A DNA stretch of 64,000 nt. Source: Enterobacter kobei (GTDB lineage: Bacteria; Pseudomonadota; Gammaproteobacteria; Enterobacterales; Enterobacteriaceae). The translations under genes were made by a program, and so were the position numbers. Of the stretch, positions 16,948 through 25,836 are shown in pieces; the first letter of the stretch is position 1, and the number at the start of each line of letters is the position of its first letter. The DNA lies in assembly GCF_018323985.1 (NCBI RefSeq), contig NZ_AP024590.1:2976001-3040000 (forward strand), written 5' to 3'. The notes under the pieces are model-generated. The model had not been told where the DNA came from. It searched no databases and saw nothing but the letters and a program-made list of their open reading frames with translations.

Positions 16948-17897
16948 GCGTGGTCTCCCGTGGTTTTACTCTGGTATTTATGGAACCACATGATCGGCAC
17001 AATCAGCAGCAACAGCATGATGATCGCCACCGCCGACGCCACCGGCCAGTCGCGGTTATTGAAGAACTCCTGCCACAGTACGCGACCAATCATAATGCTG
17101 TCCGGGCCGCCCAGCAGTTCCGGGATCACAAACTCCCCTACCGCCGGAATAAACACCAGCATGGAGCCGGCAATAATTCCGCTTTTGGTCAGAGGCACAA
17201 TCACGCTGAAGAAGGTTTTCAGTGGACGCGCGCCGAGATCGAGTGAGGCTTCCACCAGCGAATAATCAATGCGCGTTAAGGCGGTGTAAATCGGCAGCAC
17301 CATAAACGGCAGATAGGCATACACGATACCGATATAGACCGCGAGATTGGTGTGCAGGATCGTCAGCGGCTGATCGATAACCCCAAGCCAAAGCAAAAAG
17401 TTATTCAGGATGCCGTTGTTTTTCAGGATCCCCATCCACGCGTAAACGCGGATCAAAAACGAGGTCCAGGACGGTAAAATCACCAACAACAGCAGGATAT
17501 TACGTGTTGAAGGTTTACTGTGCGCCACCGCCCATGCCAGCGGATAACCAATCGCCAGACAGCAGAGCGTGGAGATCACCGCCACCTGCAATGACTGGAG
17601 ATAAGCTTCGAAATAGAGCGGATCGTCCGTCAGTTGCAGAAAGTTATTGATGTTCAGCGTCAGGCTGAGCTGCCCGTCTTCCCAGGACATCAGATCGGTA
17701 TACGGCGGGATCGCGCGCGCCATTTCTGCAAGGCTGATCTTAAAGACGATCAAAAACGGCAGCAGAAACAGCAGGCACAGCCAGATATACGGCAGAGCAA
17801 TCACGACTTTACGCCCGTGCTTCATCTGCATACGCGCCAGCCACAGCGTCAGACCGCCCGTTTTCTCCGTGCGGGCCGGTAATTCAGGTGTACTCAT
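16944..17897 (-). CDS. potH: Putrescine ABC transporter permease
   Basis: Second permease subunit, 317 residues, with a long cytoplasmic N-terminus before the first membrane segment (IALPYIWLCLLFLLPFLIVFK). The EAA loop VEASLDLGARPLKTFFSVIVP contacts the ATPase PotG. It lies 9 bases after potG and overlaps potI by 4 bases, so potG, potH and potI form one tightly packed unit as in E. coli. Confidence 0.97.
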   Translation of the reverse strand: MSTPELPARTEKTGGLTLWLARMQMKHGRKVVIALPYIWLCLLFLLPFLIVFKISLAEMARAIPPYTDLMSWEDGQLSLTLNINNFLQLTDDPLYFEAYLQSLQVAVISTLCCLAIGYPLAWAVAHSKPSTRNILLLLVILPSWTSFLIRVYAWMGILKNNGILNNFLLWLGVIDQPLTILHTNLAVYIGIVYAYLPFMVLPIYTALTRIDYSLVEASLDLGARPLKTFFSVIVPLTKSGIIAGSMLVFIPAVGEFVIPELLGGPDSIMIGRVLWQEFFNNRDWPVASAVAIIMLLLLIVPIMWFHKYQSKTTGDHA

Positions 17898-17906
17898 CGC
17901 CGCTCC

Positions 17907-19040
17907 TTAAACCGTCAGTACCACACAACTGTCGGCATCCCAGCACAGGCGCACTTCATCGCCCCATGTCGGTAAGCCTTTGCGGTAGCGGTGCGCGTTC
18001 TGTAACTGCGCGCTGATCATCTGCCCGCTGTGCAGGCGCACATGATAAATCGACAGATCGCCAAGATAGGCAATGTGCACCACTTCGCCTAAGGCAAAGT
18101 TGTAGCCATCCGCAGGGGGATCTTCGCAGAGCATGATTTTTTCCGGGCGCAGCGCTACGTAGACCGGCACGTTGTCCACCACCGAAGCGTCGGGATCGAC
18201 CTTCAGCGGGTGCACCAGCCCCGGCGAGTCGATCACCAGACCGTCTTCCTCGCGCGCTTTCAGCAGCCCTTCGAAAACATTCACGGAACCGATAAATTCA
18301 GCGCTGTAGCGGGTGGTCGGGTGCTCGTAAATCTCTTCCGGCTCGCCGATTTGCACGAACTTACCACGGTTCATGATGGCGATACGTCCGGCCATGGTCA
18401 TTGCTTCTTCCTGATCGTGGGTGACCATCACGCAGGTCACGCCGACGCGCTCCAGAATATCCACTACTTCCAGCTGCATACGGTCGCGCAGTTTTTTGTC
18501 CAGCGCGCCCATCGGCTCATCGAGCAACAGCAGTTTGGGACGTTTCGCCAGACTGCGTGCCAGCGCCACACGCTGACGCTGGCCACCGGAAAGCTGATGC
18601 GGTTTACGCTTCGCAAATTCCGACATATGCACCAGGTTGAGCATCTCGGCGACGCGGCTGGCGATCTCCGATTTCGGCAGCTTGTCCTGCTTCAGGCCAA
18701 AGGCGATATTCTGCTCCACCGTCATGTGTGGAAACAGCGCGTAGGACTGAAACATCATATTGATCGGGCGCAGATAAGGCGGCACATGGGCGAGGTCGAC
18801 GCCGTCGAGCATAATCTGTCCGGTAGTGGGCTGCTCAAAACCGGCGAGCATACGCAGCAGCGTCGATTTACCGCAGCCGGACGCGCCCAAGAGCGCAAAA
18901 ATCTCGCCTTTATAAATAGTGAGGCTGACATCATCGACAGCGTGCTGACCATCAAAGGATTTGGTCAGATTTCGGATCTCCAGCAGCGGCGTTAACGCCT
19001 TGCGGGACTTCGCCTGTGGGCGGGGGGTAGCCTCATTCAC
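17907..19040 (-). CDS. potG: Putrescine ABC transporter ATP-binding protein
   Basis: ATPase of the putrescine importer, 377 residues. Walker A is GASGCGKST, the signature LSGGQRQRVALARSL and Walker B LLLLDEPMGALD. The C-terminal 130 residues form the TOBE-type regulatory domain seen in polyamine and maltose ATPases. The start is taken as GTG 19040 (VNEATPRPQAKS), because it gives the E. coli length, aligns with the known N-terminus and has a GGAG site ahead. An in-frame ATG at 19064 would add eight unrelated residues. A REP-rich gap of about 200 bases separates it from potF. Confidence 0.96.
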   Translation of the reverse strand: MNEATPRPQAKSRKALTPLLEIRNLTKSFDGQHAVDDVSLTIYKGEIFALLGASGCGKSTLLRMLAGFEQPTTGQIMLDGVDLAHVPPYLRPINMMFQSYALFPHMTVEQNIAFGLKQDKLPKSEIASRVAEMLNLVHMSEFAKRKPHQLSGGQRQRVALARSLAKRPKLLLLDEPMGALDKKLRDRMQLEVVDILERVGVTCVMVTHDQEEAMTMAGRIAIMNRGKFVQIGEPEEIYEHPTTRYSAEFIGSVNVFEGLLKAREEDGLVIDSPGLVHPLKVDPDASVVDNVPVYVALRPEKIMLCEDPPADGYNFALGEVVHIAYLGDLSIYHVRLHSGQMISAQLQNAHRYRKGLPTWGDEVRLCWDADSCVVLTV

Positions 19041-19149
19041 GGGGTGCTCTCCGGCATAGAACAACGGTTAGTGCAAACGCACCGGCATGGTGCGTATTAC
19101 CCGGCAGTGCTGACGCCGACCGGGTCTGGGAATTTATTGGCATTTGCCC

Positions 19150-19222
19150 GGTGGCGCTATTGCTTACCGGGCCTACACGATCGCAGGACCGTAGGCCGGG
19201 CAAGCAAAGCGCCGCCCGGCGA
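19150..19222. repeat. REP pair inside the pot operon
   Basis: Inverted REP units (CCCGGTGGCGCTATTGCTTA and TAGGCCGGGCAAGCAAAGCG with their partners) lie between potF and potG. An intercistronic REP can stabilise the upstream potF message, which would favour excess binding protein over the membrane complex. That functional point is inference. Confidence 0.88.
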
Positions 19223-19237
19223 CAGTTTCAAATGGCG

Positions 19238-20350
19238 TTATTTACCGCTTTTCACTTTGGTCCACGCACGCGTTCTGACGCGATCGATTTTTGGATCCTG
19301 GACTTTCAGCGTATAGAGCTTGGCGAATACATCTGCCGGCGGGTAAATCGCCGGGTTATCACGCACTTCTGCGCTCACCAGCGGTGTGGAGGCTTTGTTG
19401 CCGTTGGCATAGAACACATGATCGCTGACGTGGGCAATCACATCCGGACGCATCAGATAGTTGAGGAACTGATACGCTTCGTCTTTGTTTTTCGCATCCG
19501 TCGGCATAGCGAAGACGTCGAAGAACGCCAGCGCGCCCTCTTTCGGAATGATATAGGAAACATTCACGCCATTTTTCGCTTCTTTCGCGCGGTTAGCCGC
19601 CTGCCAGACATCCCCTGCCCAGCCGATGGCCACACAGATATCGCCGTTCGCCAGGTCATTAATGTACTGGGACGAGTGGAAGTAACGGATGTTCGGACGC
19701 AGCTTCAACAGCAGATCGGTTGCCGCACCGCTATAATCGGACGCGTTAGTGCTGTTCGGATCTTTGCCGAGGTAGTTCAGCACGGTGGCAAAAATCTCTT
19801 CCGGCGCATCAAGGAAAGCGACGCCGCAGCCCTTCAGTTTTTCGAGGTTCTCCGGCTTCATCACCAGATCCCAGCTATCGATAGGCACATCTTTGCCCAG
19901 CGCCGCTTTAACTTTATCGACGTTATAGCCAATGCCGGTGGTCGCCCACAGGTACGGCATGGCGTATTTATTTTCCGGATCGTGCTTCGCCACCAACTTC
20001 AGCACTTCCGGATCCATGTTTTTCCAGTTCGGCAATTTGCTCTTGTCGAGCGGCTGGAATACCCCGGCGGTCAGCTGACGCTCAAGGAAGCTCGCGGACG
20101 GCACAACCAGGTCAAAGCCGGTACTGCCCGCCATTAATTTGCCTTCCAGCACTTCGTTGGAATCAAACACGTCATAGACGACTTTAATGCCCGTCTCTTT
20201 TTCGAAATTCGCTACGGTGTCCGGCGCAATATAGTCAGACCAGTTATAAACATGCAGCGTTTTTTGTTCAGCGGCGAAGGTGCCGGCAGTGACCGCCATC
20301 AGTGCACCCGCAACCAGACCAGACAGCCATTTTTTATTCAGGGTGGTCAT
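19238..20350 (-). CDS. potF: Putrescine-binding periplasmic protein
   Basis: Periplasmic putrescine receptor of 370 residues, the E. coli length. The signal peptide ends near MAVTAGTFAA-EQ. The mature protein starts KTLHVYNWSDYIAPDT, whose Trp-Ser-Asp segment lines the putrescine pocket in this family. Other pocket segments visible are FDVFDSNEVLEG (here VYDVFDSNEV), GWAGDVW and YANGN. An AAGGAA ribosome site precedes the ATG. It is the first gene of potFGHI. The 347-base upstream region is described separately. Confidence 0.97.
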   Translation of the reverse strand: MTTLNKKWLSGLVAGALMAVTAGTFAAEQKTLHVYNWSDYIAPDTVANFEKETGIKVVYDVFDSNEVLEGKLMAGSTGFDLVVPSASFLERQLTAGVFQPLDKSKLPNWKNMDPEVLKLVAKHDPENKYAMPYLWATTGIGYNVDKVKAALGKDVPIDSWDLVMKPENLEKLKGCGVAFLDAPEEIFATVLNYLGKDPNSTNASDYSGAATDLLLKLRPNIRYFHSSQYINDLANGDICVAIGWAGDVWQAANRAKEAKNGVNVSYIIPKEGALAFFDVFAMPTDAKNKDEAYQFLNYLMRPDVIAHVSDHVFYANGNKASTPLVSAEVRDNPAIYPPADVFAKLYTLKVQDPKIDRVRTRAWTKVKSGK

Positions 20351-20697
20351 ATTTCATTCCTTCTGGAAAGTTCGTTAACATTCGAACTAAATCGTCGTCT
20401 GTAAGCTATGCAAGAATCGTGCATAGTTTGTCACTCACCACTGCAACAGGTAATTCGAATTACCCGGCAGACGCTGCATGCTATTGAAGCCCCGCAAGAA
20501 TAACTGTAGCCAGGGTTCGAGGCTATAGGACAGATTAAAAAACGCCTTTTATCAATTTTTTATGCAAGATCAGTCTATGTGATAAGCCGAAACGGCCTGA
20601 AGGGAGGTGAAATATTCTTTAAATAAAGGTTAAAAGCAGAATAAAAAGAGGAATTATGCAGCCGCCATGGCAGCGACTGCCTTTTAATCAGGGGCGC
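20351..20697. other. potF upstream / ybjN downstream region
   Basis: This 347-base non-coding stretch lies between the 3' end of ybjN and the 5' end of potF, both on the minus strand. It should hold the potF promoter. It contains a possible sigma-54 site, several AT-rich tracts and the near-palindrome ATTCGAAT (20453-20460). No open reading frame longer than 61 codons with family support is seen. Confidence 0.6.
20479..20494 (-). promoter_or_regulatory. Possible sigma-54 promoter for potF
   Basis: Read on the minus strand, CGGGGCTTCAATAGCA has the invariant GG-N10-GC spacing of RpoN promoters (consensus TGGCAC-N5-TTGCA) but several mismatches. It would start transcription about 115 bases before potF. 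In E. coli potFGHI belongs to the nitrogen-regulated set. Tentative. Confidence 0.3.
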
Positions 20698-21177
20698 TTA
20701 GTGAAGAAAATTGTGCGGCGTGGCGTCAGGCGCTGGCTCTTCTTCTTCGCTAGTAAACAGCAGTTGCTGGGCGTTAGCTTCAAGGATCACCATTGAAATC
20801 TGCTCTTCGCTCTGGCGCATAAACCAGGAGAACTGCTTGAAGTTAACCCCGGGCGCGGCGAATAAAGACTGGCAAACCACCAGCTTTGGCAGATTATCAT
20901 CCTGAATATCGAGGAAGGCTTTTACCGTCAGTGAACTGGCGTTGATAGCCGACAGATCCGCCGCCAGCGGCAGCAGCGCCGAGGGCTTCACTTCCGCCAT
21001 CGCCGAGAACAGAATGATGTCGTCAACCAGATCGACTTTGGCATCATAAATACCCTCGAAATTCTGCATGTGCGGCAGATGTAAAGCCTGGCAGGTATCA
21101 CACTCATAAAAACTGATGCCCAGCTCGTCAAGCCACTGACGTAAAGTGTCCAGACCGGGAACGACGAGTGAATCCAT
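20698..21177 (-). CDS. ybjN: YbjN sensory-transduction-type protein
   Basis: Cytoplasmic YbjN-domain protein of 159 residues, similar throughout to E. coli YbjN, whose overexpression affects motility and stress genes; a molecular activity is not established. It begins MDSLVVPGLDTLRQWLDELG and contains CDTCQALHLPHMQNFEGIYD with a Cys-x2-Cys pair. The last 20 residues are acidic and divergent. It lies downstream of rimK and nfsA on the minus strand, as in the E. coli nfsA-rimK-ybjN arrangement. Confidence 0.94.
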   Translation of the reverse strand: MDSLVVPGLDTLRQWLDELGISFYECDTCQALHLPHMQNFEGIYDAKVDLVDDIILFSAMAEVKPSALLPLAADLSAINASSLTVKAFLDIQDDNLPKLVVCQSLFAAPGVNFKQFSWFMRQSEEQISMVILEANAQQLLFTSEEEEPAPDATPHNFLH

Positions 21178-21263
21178 AGAATGTGCTACCTCTTAAAAAA
21201 TTATGCGGCCACTAGCTTACGCAAAAATGCCGATCCATTCCATTATCCGTGGCGATAAACCGC

Positions 21264-22166
21264 TCAGCCGCCGGTTTTCAGGCAGAAATCGGGGGTGGCC
21301 TGGCGCTCGATCCAGGCGATCATGCGATCCGCGATATCCACGCCGGTGGTTTTTTCGATGCCTTCCAGTCCCGGCGATGCGTTAACCTCCATCACCAGCG
21401 GCCCACGATCGGCGCGCAGAATATCGACGCCCGCGACGTCCAGCCCGAGCGTTTTCGCCGCCAGAATGGCAATTTCGCGCTCGCGCAGGGTAATGTTCGC
21501 CACCGTCGCCACGCCGCCGCGGTGCAGATTAGAGCGAAAATCCCCCGGCTTGGCCCGCCGTTCGATAGCCGCGACCACGTCATCCCCCACCACCAGGCAG
21601 CGGATGTCGCAGCCTTTCGCCTCTTTTATGTATTCCTGCACCAGGATATGGGCATTTAGCCCGCGAAATGCATCAATGACGCTTTCCGCCGCCTGCCGCG
21701 TTTCCGCCAGCACCACGCCGATCCCCTGCGTGCCCTCTACCAGCTTAACCACCAGCGGCGCGCCGCCCACCATATCGATCAGATCGCTGGTATCGTCCGG
21801 CGAATGCGCAATGCCGGTAACCGGCAGGTCGATCCCCTGGCGCGCCAGCAGTTGCAGCGAACGCAGTTTGTCACGGGCGCGGGTAATGGCAACGGATTCA
21901 TTCAGGGGATAGCTGCCGAGAATTTCAAACTGGCGCAGGGCGGCGGTACCGTAAAAAGTGATGGCGGAGCCGATACGCGGGATGACGGCATCAAAAAAAG
22001 GCAACTGACGGCCTTTATAGTGAATAGATGACGCCGCCGGGCTGATGTTCATATAACAGGACAGCGGATCGAGGATCTCGACGAGATGGCCGCGTTTTAT
22101 CGCTGCGTCGCGCAGGCGCTTGCACGACCAGAGCGTTCCATCCCGGGACAATATGGCTATTTTCAC
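21264..22166 (-). CDS. rimK: Ribosomal protein S6 glutamate ligase
   Basis: ATP-grasp ligase that adds glutamate residues to the C-terminus of ribosomal protein S6 and can make poly-alpha-glutamate. It has 300 residues. The start is GTG 22166 (VKIAILSRDGTLWSC), which gives the E. coli length and follows a GAGAGGTG site; an in-frame ATG at 22214 would add 16 residues with no family support. ATP-grasp features are VVKLVEGTQGIGV near residue 140, EYIKEAKGCDIRCLVVG, and the metal-binding LVMEVNASPGLEGIE near 255. It lies 74 bases after nfsA and 86 bases before ybjN. Confidence 0.97.
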   Translation of the reverse strand: MKIAILSRDGTLWSCKRLRDAAIKRGHLVEILDPLSCYMNISPAASSIHYKGRQLPFFDAVIPRIGSAITFYGTAALRQFEILGSYPLNESVAITRARDKLRSLQLLARQGIDLPVTGIAHSPDDTSDLIDMVGGAPLVVKLVEGTQGIGVVLAETRQAAESVIDAFRGLNAHILVQEYIKEAKGCDIRCLVVGDDVVAAIERRAKPGDFRSNLHRGGVATVANITLREREIAILAAKTLGLDVAGVDILRADRGPLVMEVNASPGLEGIEKTTGVDIADRMIAWIERQATPDFCLKTGG

Positions 22167-22240
22167 CCTGCACCTCTCTGTGACAAGACCTGGAAAAGCC
22201 TGCGTATGATACACGCAGGCAGACGCAGGATGAACGTGAT

Positions 22241-22963
22241 TTATCGCGTTGCCCAGCCCTGCTGGTGCAAATAATCCAGAATGAACGGACGGCTCTCTTT
22301 AATGATGGTGCGGCGAATATGATCGCTCCAGGTATCACGACGATTATTACTGCCGCGCGTCAGATAGTATTCCGCCAGTTCGTTGTCATAGGCGGCCAGC
22401 ACCGCCTCATCTACCGGCTGGTAGCGGTTCTCATGCACGACCATCGCTGCCGGCAGGCGTGGCTTCACGTCCGGGTTATCCGCAGGCCAGCCGAGGCACA
22501 GGCCGAACAGCGGCAGTACATGTTTCGGCAGCGCCAGCAATTCCGTTACCGCCGCAATGTTGTTACGAATGCCGCCGATGTAAACCCCGCCAAGGCCGAG
22601 AGATTCCGCTGCGGTCATCGCGTTTTGCCCCATCAGCGCCGTATCCACCACGCCGAGCAGCAGTTGCTCCGCGAGGCCCAACTGCGCATCCGGGCAGATC
22701 TGCAAATGACGGTTAAAATCCGCGCAAAACACCCAGAACTCTGCCGCCTGACCAACATGCTGTTGCCCGCCGCTCAGCGTTACAAATTGTTCACGCAGCG
22801 CCGGATCGGTGACGCGAATAATGGAAGAGCACTGTAAAAAACTGGAGCTGGAGGCCGCCTGTGCCGCGGCGATAATGGCTTCTCGCTGTGCCTGGGTGAT
22901 GGGCTCGTCGGTAAAATGACGAACAGAACGGTGGGAAAGCAGCAGCGCTATAGTCGGTGTCAT
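22241..22963 (-). CDS. nfsA: Oxygen-insensitive NADPH nitroreductase
   Basis: FMN enzyme that reduces nitroaromatics, quinones and chromate with NADPH by two-electron steps. It has 240 residues, the E. coli length. Conserved segments include HRSVRHFTDEPI at residues 11-22, SSSSFLQCSSIIRV near 40 with FMN contacts, and the C-terminal RGSNNRRDTWSDHIRR. It heads nfsA-rimK-ybjN. Upstream lies only 174 bases before the divergent grxA; the E. coli gene ybjC, which normally overlaps this position, is not present. In E. coli nfsA is under SoxRS control; I did not locate a soxbox. Confidence 0.97.
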   Translation of the reverse strand: MTPTIALLLSHRSVRHFTDEPITQAQREAIIAAAQAASSSSFLQCSSIIRVTDPALREQFVTLSGGQQHVGQAAEFWVFCADFNRHLQICPDAQLGLAEQLLLGVVDTALMGQNAMTAAESLGLGGVYIGGIRNNIAAVTELLALPKHVLPLFGLCLGWPADNPDVKPRLPAAMVVHENRYQPVDEAVLAAYDNELAEYYLTRGSNNRRDTWSDHIRRTIIKESRPFILDYLHQQGWATR

Positions 22964-23137
22964 CGGGTTTCTCTCCAGGTAAAAAAGGCTGCGATTATAG
23001 ATGAAAGGTTTTCACCTTTTTTGGCGAAACATAGCCTTACGGTATCAAACCAACAGGTAAAACCTGCTTTCCATAAACTCCCGTTATCGGCATGATGGTG
23101 TCATTCGCCGTCTGGCCTGAAGCATTAAGGAGAGAAT

Positions 23138-23407
23138 ATGTTCGCTGTAATTTTTGGTCGTCCGGGTTGCCCGTATTGTGTACGCGCTAAAGAACTGGCA
23201 GAGAAGTTGACCGCTGAGCGTGATGATTTTAACTATCGCTACGTGGATATCCACGCGGAAGGCATTACCAAAGCCGATCTGGAAAAAACCGTCGGCAAGC
23301 CGGTAGAAACCGTGCCGCAGATCTTCCTTGATCAGAAACACATTGGCGGCTGCACCGATTTCGAAGCTTACGCCAAAGACCATCTGGGTCTGTTTGCTGA
23401 GCAGTAA
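23138..23407 (+). CDS. grxA: Glutaredoxin 1
   Basis: Small dithiol glutaredoxin, an electron donor to ribonucleotide reductase and PAPS reductase and the enzyme that resets OxyR. It has 89 residues, slightly longer than the 85 of E. coli. The redox pair is C11-P-Y-C14 and the cis-proline segment is TVPQIFLDQKHIGG. Residue 74 is a cysteine in IGGCTDF, where E. coli has tyrosine, which adds a third cysteine. The ATG follows AGGAGAGAAT. It is divergent from nfsA; in E. coli both belong to oxidative-stress regulons. Confidence 0.96.
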   Translation: MFAVIFGRPGCPYCVRAKELAEKLTAERDDFNYRYVDIHAEGITKADLEKTVGKPVETVPQIFLDQKHIGGCTDFEAYAKDHLGLFAEQ

Positions 23408-23414
23408 TAAATAA

Positions 23415-23433
23415 GGGGCGTTAACCACGCCCC
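23415..23433. terminator. Hairpin between grxA and ybjM
   Basis: The 7-base stem GGGGCGT/ACGCCCC with loop TAACC follows 8 bases past the grxA stop and overlaps the last codons of convergent ybjM. It is a likely bidirectional terminator. Confidence 0.7.
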
Positions 23434-23792
23434 CATTTGCTCATCATACTGCTGACAAACAAATAGCACAGCGCCCCCAGCGCGCACCAGAAAACCGCGC
23501 TGAACAGCCACGCCAGCTCCTGCCAGAATGAACGCTCCTGGGTAATGACCATCCGCATCAGTACAAAGCACAGCGGCGCTGCCAGCATCGCACCCATCAA
23601 CGGCAGCAATACCTGACGCTTGCGTGACACAAAGCTTGCGACGGCGCCGGGAATGACAAAAAAGAGCAAGCCCAGCTCCGGATGGCCTGACGCACGAAAC
23701 GCGCCCTTCATTTTTAGCGCCAGAGACAGACACACCACAATAAACAGCAGAAAGCAGCAAAAAGCGCCTGCCCAACCATGTTTAGATTTCAA
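23421..23792 (-). CDS. ybjM: YbjM inner-membrane protein
   Basis: Predicted inner-membrane protein of 123 residues with four hydrophobic segments, full-length similar to E. coli YbjM (MKSKHGWAGAFCCF at the start, GHPELGLLFFVIPGAVASF, SFWQELAWLFSAVFWCALGALC). The function is unknown. It converges with grxA and is divergent from ybjL across a 282-base gap. The final codons share the grxA terminator hairpin. Confidence 0.92.
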   Translation of the reverse strand: MKSKHGWAGAFCCFLLFIVVCLSLALKMKGAFRASGHPELGLLFFVIPGAVASFVSRKRQVLLPLMGAMLAAPLCFVLMRMVITQERSFWQELAWLFSAVFWCALGALCYLFVSSMMSKWGRG

Positions 23793-24074
23793 ACAATCCT
23801 CCTGACACTGCCTCTATCAAACGTCTCGTTCGTTCCAGATGAACGCCCGGTCGGATAAAGCTATGCAGCAATCCTTGCCAAAATACGTACCCACTTGCAT
23901 GCACGATTCGTACTAGCCGTGGTTTGTTAATACGACTAAACTACGGCCTGATTATGTTTGCAGGCTATTTTTGGTCAGTGAATTTGTTTTAATTGATGTC
24001 TGGCCTGAAGCAAAACATTAGCGCAATTTATTATTTCTTTCAACAGCTTACAAGTAAACAAGAAGTTAGACTCC

Positions 24075-25760
24075 GTGAATATAAACGTCGCAGATTTGTT
24101 AAATGGGAATTACATACTGTTATTATTCGTGGTGCTCGCGCTCGGGCTCTGCCTCGGAAAATTGCGCCTCGGCTCCATTCAACTGGGTAATTCCATTGGC
24201 GTTTTGGTCGTTTCTTTATTATTGGGCCAGCAGCATTTCGCGATTAACACCGACGCGCTCAATTTAGGCTTTATGCTGTTTATTTTTTGTGTCGGTGTGG
24301 AAGCAGGACCCAACTTTTTTTCGATTTTCTTCCGCGATGGCAAAAACTACCTGATGCTGGCGCTGGTGATGGTCGGCAGCGCGCTGCTCATCGCCCTCGG
24401 GCTGGGTAAACTATTCGGCTGGGATATAGGTCTGACGGCCGGGATGCTGGCCGGATCGATGACCTCAACGCCGGTGCTGGTGGGTGCAGGTGATACGCTG
24501 CGCCACTCAGGTATGGACGGCGGACAGCTTTCCACCGCGCTCGACCACTTAAGCCTCGGCTATGCCCTGACCTACCTGATTGGGCTGGTCAGCCTGATTG
24601 TCGGCGCACGCTACCTGCCCAAGCTGCAACATCAGGATCTGCAAACCAGCGCCCAACAAATCGCCCGCGAGCGCGGCCTGGATACCGACGCCAGCCGCAA
24701 AGTCTATCTGCCGGTGATCCGCGCCTATCGCGTCGGTCCGGAGCTGGTGGCCTGGGCCGATGGCAAAAACCTGCGCGAGCTGGGCATCTATCGCCAGACC
24801 GGCTGTTATATCGAGCGCATCCGCCGTAACGGTATCCTTGCCGCGCCGGATGGCGATGCCGTACTGCAGATGGGCGATGAGATCGCGCTGGTCGGCTATC
24901 CCGATGCTCACGCGCGTCTCGATCCGAGCTTCCGCAACGGTAAAGAAGTGTTCGACCGCGACCTGCTGGACATGCGCATCGTCACTGAAGAGATTGTGGT
25001 GAAAAACCACAACGTGGTGGGCCGCCGTCTCGCACAGTTAAAACTGACCGATCACGGCTGCTTCCTTAACCGCGTGATCCGCAGCCAGATTGAAATGCCT
25101 ATCGACGACAACATTCTGCTCAATAAGGGCGATGTGTTGCAGGTGAGCGGCGATGCGCGACGGGTAAAAACCATCGCTGACCGCATCGGCTTTATCTCTA
25201 TTCACAGTCAGGTTACTGATCTGCTGGCGTTCTGCGCCTTCTTTATCGTCGGCCTGATGATCGGCATGATCACCTTCCAGTTCAGTAATTTCAGCTTTGG
25301 CATCGGTAATGCGGCGGGTCTGCTGTTTGCCGGGATCATGCTGGGCTTCCTGCGCGCCAACCACCCGACCTTTGGATACATTCCCCAGGGCGCACTAAAT
25401 ATGGTGAAAGAGTTCGGCCTGATGGTGTTTATGGCGGGGGTCGGCCTGAGCGCCGGGAGCGGCATCGGGCACGGACTGGGCGCCGTCGGCGGACAGATGC
25501 TGGTCGCCGGTCTGCTGGTCAGCCTGGTGCCGGTGGTGATCTGTTTCCTGTTTGGCGCTTATGTGCTGCGCATGAACCGCGCCCTGCTGTTCGGCGCGAT
25601 TATGGGCGCGCGCACCTGCGCCCCGGCAATGGAGATCATCAGCGATACCGCGCGCAGTAACATCCCTGCGCTGGGCTACGCTGGCACCTATGCCATCGCC
25701 AACGTACTGCTGACGCTTGCCGGTACGCTGATCATCATCATCTGGCCCGGGTTAGGATAA
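24075..25760 (+). CDS. ybjL: YbjL, AspT/YidE-family putative transporter
   Basis: Putative inner-membrane transporter of 561 residues from the AspT/YidE-type family (aspartate:alanine exchanger family). Five to six N-terminal helices occupy residues 1-190, then two TrkA-C (RCK-C) domains lie at about 200-290 and 290-375 in the cytoplasm. A second membrane block occupies 380-561. The duplicated transporter motif is visible as GSMTSTPVLVGAG in the first half and GARTCAPAMEII in the second. The start is GTG 24075 (VNINVADLLNGNY), equivalent to the E. coli start. The substrate is not established for YbjL; dicarboxylates or amino acids are suggested only by the family. The rybB sRNA follows 76 bases downstream. 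Confidence 0.94.
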   Translation: MNINVADLLNGNYILLLFVVLALGLCLGKLRLGSIQLGNSIGVLVVSLLLGQQHFAINTDALNLGFMLFIFCVGVEAGPNFFSIFFRDGKNYLMLALVMVGSALLIALGLGKLFGWDIGLTAGMLAGSMTSTPVLVGAGDTLRHSGMDGGQLSTALDHLSLGYALTYLIGLVSLIVGARYLPKLQHQDLQTSAQQIARERGLDTDASRKVYLPVIRAYRVGPELVAWADGKNLRELGIYRQTGCYIERIRRNGILAAPDGDAVLQMGDEIALVGYPDAHARLDPSFRNGKEVFDRDLLDMRIVTEEIVVKNHNVVGRRLAQLKLTDHGCFLNRVIRSQIEMPIDDNILLNKGDVLQVSGDARRVKTIADRIGFISIHSQVTDLLAFCAFFIVGLMIGMITFQFSNFSFGIGNAAGLLFAGIMLGFLRANHPTFGYIPQGALNMVKEFGLMVFMAGVGLSAGSGIGHGLGAVGGQMLVAGLLVSLVPVVICFLFGAYVLRMNRALLFGAIMGARTCAPAMEIISDTARSNIPALGYAGTYAIANVLLTLAGTLIIIIWPGLG

Positions 25761-25801
25761 GTCTCAACTTGAACGCACTGGCAAATAATTTATGGCCTGG
25801 C

Positions 25802-25831
25802 GAGAACTTTTCCGCAAAGCGCCAGTCATAA
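25802..25831 (+). promoter_or_regulatory. Sigma-E promoter of rybB
   Basis: A GAGAACTT -35 element at 25802-25809 and a GTCATAA -10 element at 25825-25831 fit the RpoE pattern (GGAACTT and TCTGA-like). They place the start at G25837, the 5' base of RybB. E. coli rybB is a known sigma-E target. Confidence 0.75.
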
Positions 25832-25836
25832 CTATT

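Noticed and set aside
19151..20137. 328-codon open frame antisense to potF, running out of the REP region
   Set aside because: potF is matched end to end; this frame starts in REP sequence and has no family support.
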